NCBI RefSeq assembly: GCF_030268045.1
Contig: NZ_BSDC01000004.1
Coordinates: forward strand, 110,015-174,014
DNA: 64,000 nt
Reading direction: 5' to 3'
Source: Geothrix edaphica
GTDB lineage: Bacteria > Acidobacteriota > Holophagae > Holophagales > Holophagaceae
Shown here in pieces: positions 59,999-64,000 of this stretch. The position numbers and the translations under genes are program-made. Position 1 is the stretch's first letter, and every line of letters begins with the position of its first letter. The notes under the pieces were generated by a model, which was not told the DNA's origin, searched no databases, and worked only from the letters and a program-made list of their open reading frames with translations.

Positions 59999-60463
59999 TC
60001 ACGGGGCCAGAGGCCGGATCAGCTCCGTGCGCCAAGTGGCCGGGTCGGGGCCCGTCTCCGGTCCGGCGGCGTAGCACTCCCACAGGTCCCGGGCCGGGCG
60101 GTGGCCCATCGCCGCCAGCCAGGTATCGAACTCGCCCCAGGCGGGGCCGAGGCCCTCGTAGCCGCCGCGGTAGACGGTCCGCGCCACCGTGCCGGCGGGC
60201 CAGTGCCCGGGCTTCACGCGGCCCGTGGGGGTCACCGGCGAGGTGACCGGCACGCCGAGCTCGAAGTCGAAGGCATCGGAATGCATCTGGAGGTGGTGGG
60301 AGAACACCGGGCCCGCCGGGGCGATGCCCTGGGTGGCCAGGGTGGCCAGCAGCTCACCGATGCCCGGGCCCATGACCTGCTGGACCGCCGACCGGGGAAT
60401 GAGGAAGTGGATGACCGCCGTCGGCCGGGCGGTCACCTGGACGATCTGGGGCTCAGCGAGCAT
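59999..60463 (-). CDS. GyrI-like small-molecule binding domain protein
   Basis: A 154-residue protein of the GyrI/AraC effector-binding fold: VQVTARPTAVIHFLIPRSAV, GPVFSHHLQMHSDAFDFELGVPV, and WECYAAGPETGPDPATWRTEL. No DNA-binding domain, so it is a stand-alone ligand or hydrolase-type member. Between it and yciI lie ~150 bases without a gene. Confidence 0.85.
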   Translation of the reverse strand: MLAEPQIVQVTARPTAVIHFLIPRSAVQQVMGPGIGELLATLATQGIAPAGPVFSHHLQMHSDAFDFELGVPVTSPVTPTGRVKPGHWPAGTVARTVYRGGYEGLGPAWGEFDTWLAAMGHRPARDLWECYAAGPETGPDPATWRTELIRPLAP

Positions 60464-60654
60464 GGGACCTCCGGCGGGGGCCGGGATACCCCCGGGCAGG
60501 AAGCATACGGCCGGAGGCCAGGCTGGGAAAGTCAGAGGATCCGAACGGGGTTTGATTCACCCCCGAACGGTCGTCCCCGGGTCCAGGGCCGTCATCGGGG
60601 CCCGTAAACGATCCGCGACCGCGGGCGTAACTCAGCTTCAGCCAGGGGCCTGCC

Positions 60655-61548
60655 ATGAAATCCATCTTCTTCGACGAAGGCCGGCGCCTGCGCAACGGGT
60701 GGTGGGCGTGCCTCTTCCTGGCCATCGTGGCGACCGGTCTCAGCGGTTTCCAGGAGCTCGTGGCGCCGCTGCTCAAGCGGGTCGGGGTCCGCAGCGGCGA
60801 TTGGGTGGTGGGCGTTCTGTTCCTGATCACCCTGCTGGCCACCTGGATCTGCACCCGCCTCCGCGGGGAGCCCCTGGCCAGCGCCGGCTGGCGGATGGAC
60901 CGCCGCTGGGCCCGGGAGGTCGCCTGGGGCACGCTGTTCGGGATCGGGGTCATGCTGCTGGCGGCGGGGCTGCTCTGGGCCGTGGGCGGCGTCACCTGGG
61001 AGCTGGATCCCGGGCGCAGCTTCCGGGCCCTCGGCCTTGGCTTCGGCATGTTCGCGCTGGTGGCCCTGTGGGAGGAGAGCCTCTTCCGCGGCTTCCTCTT
61101 CCAGCGGCTGGTGGCGGGCCTGGGGGCCTGGCCCGCCCAGCTGATCCTCGCGCTCTTCTTCGCCCGGGCCCACTGGGGCAACCCCGGCATGCAGGGCGCC
61201 ACCAAGCTCTGGGCCACCCTCGACATCGCCCTGGCCGCGGTGTTCCTGGGGCTGGCCTACCTCCGCACCCGCAGTCTGGCCCTGCCCGTCGGCATCCACC
61301 TGGGCTGGAACTGGGCCCAGGGCCACGTCCTGGGCTTCGGGGTGAGCGGCACCTCAGTCTCGAACGGCTGGGTCCGCCCGGTGTTCCAGGGGAAGCCGGA
61401 GTGGGTGAGCGGCGGCGCCTTCGGGCTGGAGGCCAGCATCTTCGGGGTGCTCGCCGCGCTGGTGGGCATCCTGCTGCTGTGGCGGTGGCGGGGCTCGGTC
61501 CCGGCCCCGGCCGTGGCAACGGAAGCTCCGGCCGCCGATTCCATCTGA
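60655..61548 (+). CDS. CPBP family intramembrane metalloprotease
   Basis: A 297-residue protein with about eight helices. The CPBP/Abi motif EExxxR is visible in LWEESLFRGFLFQRL. The second metal motifs are in FFARAHWGNPG and PVGIHLGWNWAQGHVLG. Related bacterial proteins cleave membrane substrates or act in bacteriocin immunity. Start MKSIFFDEGRRLRNGW. Single gene. Confidence 0.9.
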   Translation: MKSIFFDEGRRLRNGWWACLFLAIVATGLSGFQELVAPLLKRVGVRSGDWVVGVLFLITLLATWICTRLRGEPLASAGWRMDRRWAREVAWGTLFGIGVMLLAAGLLWAVGGVTWELDPGRSFRALGLGFGMFALVALWEESLFRGFLFQRLVAGLGAWPAQLILALFFARAHWGNPGMQGATKLWATLDIALAAVFLGLAYLRTRSLALPVGIHLGWNWAQGHVLGFGVSGTSVSNGWVRPVFQGKPEWVSGGAFGLEASIFGVLAALVGILLLWRWRGSVPAPAVATEAPAADSI

Positions 61549-61575
61549 AGCTCTACCTCCGTCTGGGCCGCGGCC

Positions 61576-61893
61576 TCAGCCCTTGGGGTCCGGGCCCTTC
61601 CGGGCGGGCTTGCGCCGGCGCTCGGGCTTCTTCGGCTTGGCCGGAGGCTGGGTGGCGCTGTCGTACAGGGTCTCCAGGCGGATGGCCTTGGCCGAGGTGT
61701 CCGCCGCCTTGTGGATCTCCTTCAGCACCGAGGCCACCAGGTCCAGGTTCGCCGCATCGCCCTTCAGCAGCTCCTGGAAGGCCTTGGACTTCAATTCCTC
61801 CAGCCGCTTCGACTGCCGCTTCCCCGCCGCCCAGTTCAGCAGCTTGGAGAACAGCTCATAGCCGAGCTTGAGTTCAGGGGTGGGGAGGGACAT
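61576..61893 (-). CDS. Hypothetical protein (105 aa)
   Basis: MSLPTPELKLGYELFSKLLN opens a 105-residue helical, basic protein. The C-terminus is rich in Lys, Arg and Pro (PAKPKKPERRRKPARKG), reminiscent of DNA- or RNA-binding tails. No family recognised. Convergent with the CPBP gene. Confidence 0.65.
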   Translation of the reverse strand: MSLPTPELKLGYELFSKLLNWAAGKRQSKRLEELKSKAFQELLKGDAANLDLVASVLKEIHKAADTSAKAIRLETLYDSATQPPAKPKKPERRRKPARKGPDPKG

Positions 61894-61926
61894 GGAGGGA
61901 TGGTAGCCGGGGTTAAAAGAAATTTG

Positions 61927-61997
61927 CCGGTGATGAACGGTGATGAACATTGATATTGAAAATATCTTTATCACCGTTCATCACAGTTCATCACCGG
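61927..61997. repeat. Long palindrome with GTGATGAAC repeats
   Basis: CCGGTGATGAAC followed by GGTGATGAAC on the left mirrors GTTCATCAC and GTTCATCACCGG on the right, around an AT-rich centre (near 61950-61968). Each arm is a tandem pair of the same ~10-base unit, so both direct and inverted repetition are present. It could be a bidirectional terminator or a dispersed repeat. Confidence 0.6.
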
Positions 61998-62034
61998 TTC
62001 AATGGTCTTTGCGCCGAGAGCTTCGCTCCGGGCG

Positions 62035-62475
62035 CTAGTCCCCGAACAGGTTCTGCACCTTGTCGTCCCAGATGAAGGTCTGCATCTCCCAGCGGTCCGT
62101 GGCCTTGTAGAACACCACGGAGTAGCGGATGGCGGTGTTCTCCAGCTTCTCGATGACGACGAACCTCAGGAAGGAGGCCCCGGCCTTCTGCTGGGAGATG
62201 AACTCGTAGCCGAGGCTGGCGCCGAACCGCTCCTTCACCGTCGCGCGGCTGGTGATGGTCTGCATGGTGAGCGTGTTGAGCTCGTTCATGGAGACCTTCC
62301 AGTAGGGCTTGAACAGGTCCAGGCCCGCCTTGTAGTCCTCCGCCACGAACAACTTGAAGCAGCTCTCGACCAGGGCCCTGGCTTCGGCTTCGGTCTTCAG
62401 GGGCCGGACCTCGGCCGGGCCGGCCGCCATCAGGGCGGCGGGGAAGAGGAGGCAGAGGGCGAGTTTGGTGGGCAT
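62035..62475 (-). CDS. Small secreted protein of unknown function
   Basis: A 146-residue protein with a signal peptide (LALCLLFPAALMAAG) and a mature domain resembling NTF2-like or DUF4019-type proteins: LVESCFKLFVAEDYKAGLDLF and FLRFVVIEKLENTAIRYSVVFYK. Its start lies 26 bases beyond the attC site; it could be a chromosomal gene or a cassette lacking its own recognisable attC. Confidence 0.7.
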   Translation of the reverse strand: MPTKLALCLLFPAALMAAGPAEVRPLKTEAEARALVESCFKLFVAEDYKAGLDLFKPYWKVSMNELNTLTMQTITSRATVKERFGASLGYEFISQQKAGASFLRFVVIEKLENTAIRYSVVFYKATDRWEMQTFIWDDKVQNLFGD

Positions 62476-62500
62476 GGATATGTGTCTTTTCAGATAAATG

Positions 62501-62623
62501 ACTTAACGATGAAGCTAATCGGCCCCGCCTGCACCGAGTCGATGAGCGGAGTCGAGATAGCGAAATGTTGAGAGAGAACGGAAGGCAATGCGGGCGGGGT
62601 CCGAGTTGAGCGAAAGGTTAGGT
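62501..62623 (-). other. Integron attC recombination site
   Basis: Read on the minus strand, the site opens with ACCTAAC (62623-62617, fits RYYYAAC) and closes with GTTAAGT (62507-62501, fits GTTRRRY). Next to these are unpaired central spacers (CTTTC against GATGA). The L arms then pair as GCT-AA-TCGG-CCCCGCC, the other strand having three extra single bases (GCTcAAcTCGGaCCCCGCC). These are the extrahelical bases diagnostic of attC. A ~60-base variable terminal structure lies between. The site begins 5 bases after the stop of the HEPN gene, as in gene cassettes. Confidence 0.85.
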
Positions 62624-62628
62624 GTCCC

Positions 62629-63852
62629 TTACCCAATGAAACGGATTGCTTTGCGAGTAAGTTGAATCTTCCGAGTAAGATCTTTCAGGTTAGAGGGTGA
62701 GTCTAGGAATGCATTAGCCTCATCCAAGGATCGAAAGAATGTGGCATTGCGTATGTGGAACCAGATTAAATTCACATAGTAAAGCTGGAGTTGGAAGCAA
62801 TGAGTTCGAGCACTATCGGACTCCTCGCCTGCATGGATGTTGGCATTCCGGAATTCCCGAAGATGTTCGAGGACTTGTCGATGAAACAAGGCATCTTTAA
62901 AAATAAATGAGCAGCGACGAACCACCTTGTCGTAATCGGCCTGTCCGGGCGTGGTGAGAGCCTCGATAGCCCCCCAAAGTCTAAGGAACGCAGTATTCGC
63001 ATCGCTATGGTCTAGTGCACGAACGAACCTTACTAATGAGGATGCAAGGTGTTCGCCATATGGACATATCGCAACCCTCCTTCTAGCCCAGCGAGAGTTT
63101 AATTTTATTACATCTGGCTTTTCCATTCGAAATACGGAGGCTTCTGAGAAGCCAGGTTCAAACCAAATGCCATCAAATGCGGGTTCGCCACTGGAAAGAT
63201 GTAGCGTGTGCTCGCTGCCCAACCGAACCACATTGATTGGCTCAAGTGAGGGTTTCCCGAATGTCATCTGCATTCGAGAGTTACCCATGAGGCACCAGAG
63301 TGATCGCTGGAGGTCCAGCACTCGAAATGCCTTGCTTACCGCGGCGGCAGGTGATTTTGCTTTAATATTTACAGCGACCTTACAATACGACATTGGAGTC
63401 GGCTCTACTTCTCTGCTGTACATTTTTAAGAGTTCATTTCTTGACTTAAAACGTCTTGCGTAGTCACCGGAAAGTATTTGAACCTTTGACCCATTAATAG
63501 TTATCCGTTGGCTTGCGTTGCGACTATCAAGTGAGAGAGATGTAAGAAATGTATTTGACTCCTCTTTGGTTGCTAGCTGTTCTTTTAACTCTTTGTTGAT
63601 AGCAGCGAGAAAGGATTCAGGCGTAAGTTCAGTTCCTACCTTTGTTAAACCACGCCAAACAAGAGTTGAAGCGCTAACATCGACCGCAGCGGCAGGAAAT
63701 TCCAGCATCGACTGCAGGGTTGGTAAGTACTCTTCTAGCTCAAAGCCAGAAAATGAAACGCCCCCTTCTGGATTGATCGACCGAACTCCCTCAATCTTCT
63801 TGAGGATTACGGCAGGTTTGAATCGAGGGGCTTTCTTCCACTCAACAGGCAT
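62629..63852 (-). CDS. HEPN-domain protein carried on an integron cassette
   Basis: A 407-residue protein. The C-terminal third is a HEPN domain: AFLRLWGAIEALTT, VVRRCSFIFKD and the RNase-type motif RNANIH (Arg335-x4-His340), similar to Apea-like HEPN domains. The N-terminal two thirds match no family I recognise. Base composition is much AT-richer than the surroundings, and an attC follows the stop. HEPN ribonucleases are common in toxin-antitoxin and phage-defence systems, so defence is a reasonable inference. No partner gene is visible. The ribosome site (GGGAGG) is rather far from the ATG. Confidence 0.75.
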   Translation of the reverse strand: MPVEWKKAPRFKPAVILKKIEGVRSINPEGGVSFSGFELEEYLPTLQSMLEFPAAAVDVSASTLVWRGLTKVGTELTPESFLAAINKELKEQLATKEESNTFLTSLSLDSRNASQRITINGSKVQILSGDYARRFKSRNELLKMYSREVEPTPMSYCKVAVNIKAKSPAAAVSKAFRVLDLQRSLWCLMGNSRMQMTFGKPSLEPINVVRLGSEHTLHLSSGEPAFDGIWFEPGFSEASVFRMEKPDVIKLNSRWARRRVAICPYGEHLASSLVRFVRALDHSDANTAFLRLWGAIEALTTPGQADYDKVVRRCSFIFKDALFHRQVLEHLREFRNANIHAGEESDSARTHCFQLQLYYVNLIWFHIRNATFFRSLDEANAFLDSPSNLKDLTRKIQLTRKAIRFIG

Positions 63853-63894
63853 GTGTTCTCTTGACGTCCTCCCGGAAAACTAGACCAAGGATAA

Positions 63895-64000
63895 TGTGAG
63901 TCCTCCCCCTCTGGAGGGCCCCTTGAGAAAGAGCAGATACACCGAGGAGCAGATCATCTTGGCCTTGAAAGAGCACGAGGCCGGCAGGACGACGGCACAG
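63895..64000 (+). mobile_element. Left end of an IS3-family insertion sequence (runs off the window)
   Basis: The probable left terminus begins TGTGAGTCCTCCCCC near 63895; an IS orfA starts at 63923. The right end is outside the window, so the inverted repeat cannot be confirmed. It stands 43 bases upstream of the HEPN gene and probably separates the cassette from whatever preceded it. Confidence 0.6.
63923..64000 (+). CDS. IS3-type transposase OrfA, partial
   Basis: From a TTG at 63923 the 26 visible codons read LRKSRYTEEQIILALKEHEA and onward, the characteristic opening of IS3-family OrfA helix-turn-helix proteins (RKSRFTEEQI type). The gene continues past the window. The start codon choice is tentative. 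Confidence 0.8.
   Translation, partial: MRKSRYTEEQIILALKEHEAGRTTAQ

Overview
This is a GC-rich bacterial chromosome segment, apart from the last ~1.5 kb. I infer an Acidobacteriota host, most likely the Holophaga/Geothrix branch. The inference rests on the mix of a hydrogenase-4-like membrane complex, many soluble and outer-membrane stress proteins, PPK1, an ExoD-family protein and BamD. No rRNA or marker comparison was possible, so treat it as an inference.

Layout. 1-6955 (+): the end of a hydrogenase-4/complex-I-like operon (hyfB partial, C, E, F, G-like, fused ferredoxin/small subunit). Its large subunit lacks the nickel-binding cysteines. 6963-15059 (-): a run containing rplU, rpmA, obgE, nadD, rsfS, gdhA, a VirK/DUF535 protein, an OmpP1/FadL-like porin and a membrane Ser/Thr kinase. 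15267-16736 (+): a UbiD decarboxylase. 16877-25990 (-): a small beta-barrel protein, rplS, trmD, exoD-like, rlmN, an 87-aa protein, an MscS/cNMP channel, thiE-like, an aldo/keto reductase, bamD and a lipase-like hydrolase. 26076-33157: prfB (+), a lipoprotein (+), and rpsF-rpsR, pth, DUF6448, tetR and rplY (-). 33330-43323: ppk1, mrp, pstS with a VirB10-like neighbour, a thioesterase, a K+ channel, a KefB-type antiporter and an M28 peptidase.

43427-49365 (+) is an arsenic island: arsR, a cysteine-tailed AhpD-like protein, acr3, a rhodanese-like protein, arsN, arsC, then a second arsR, arsM, an ArsP-type permease and a small thioredoxin. Together they cover sensing, arsenate reduction, arsenite efflux, methylation and probably organoarsenical export. 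49393-57161 holds a prephenate dehydrogenase-chorismate mutase fusion and an oxidative-stress group (superoxide dismutase, Dps, rubrerythrin). It also holds a class A beta-lactamase and small redox or membrane proteins. 57249-62475 holds an M1 metallopeptidase, YciI, a GyrI-like protein, a CPBP protease and hypotheticals. 62501-64000 is accessory DNA: an AT-richer HEPN-domain gene followed directly by a well-formed integron attC site, next to the left edge of an IS3-type insertion sequence.

The most unusual signals are in the intergenic DNA. (1) Three unrelated genes (superoxide dismutase, rpsR and a membrane protein gene) have the 3' end of their coding sequence, stop codon included, duplicated just downstream. 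A small hairpin element of one family (GGGAG, variable hairpin, CGTC or CGATC) lies between the copies, or inside the displaced one. (2) Four genes (rpmA, bamD, ppk1 and a beta-barrel gene) carry, immediately after the stop codon, a shared sequence TRYTSTCCGGGG that opens a large structured element. (3) A lone attC cassette carries a putative HEPN ribonuclease.
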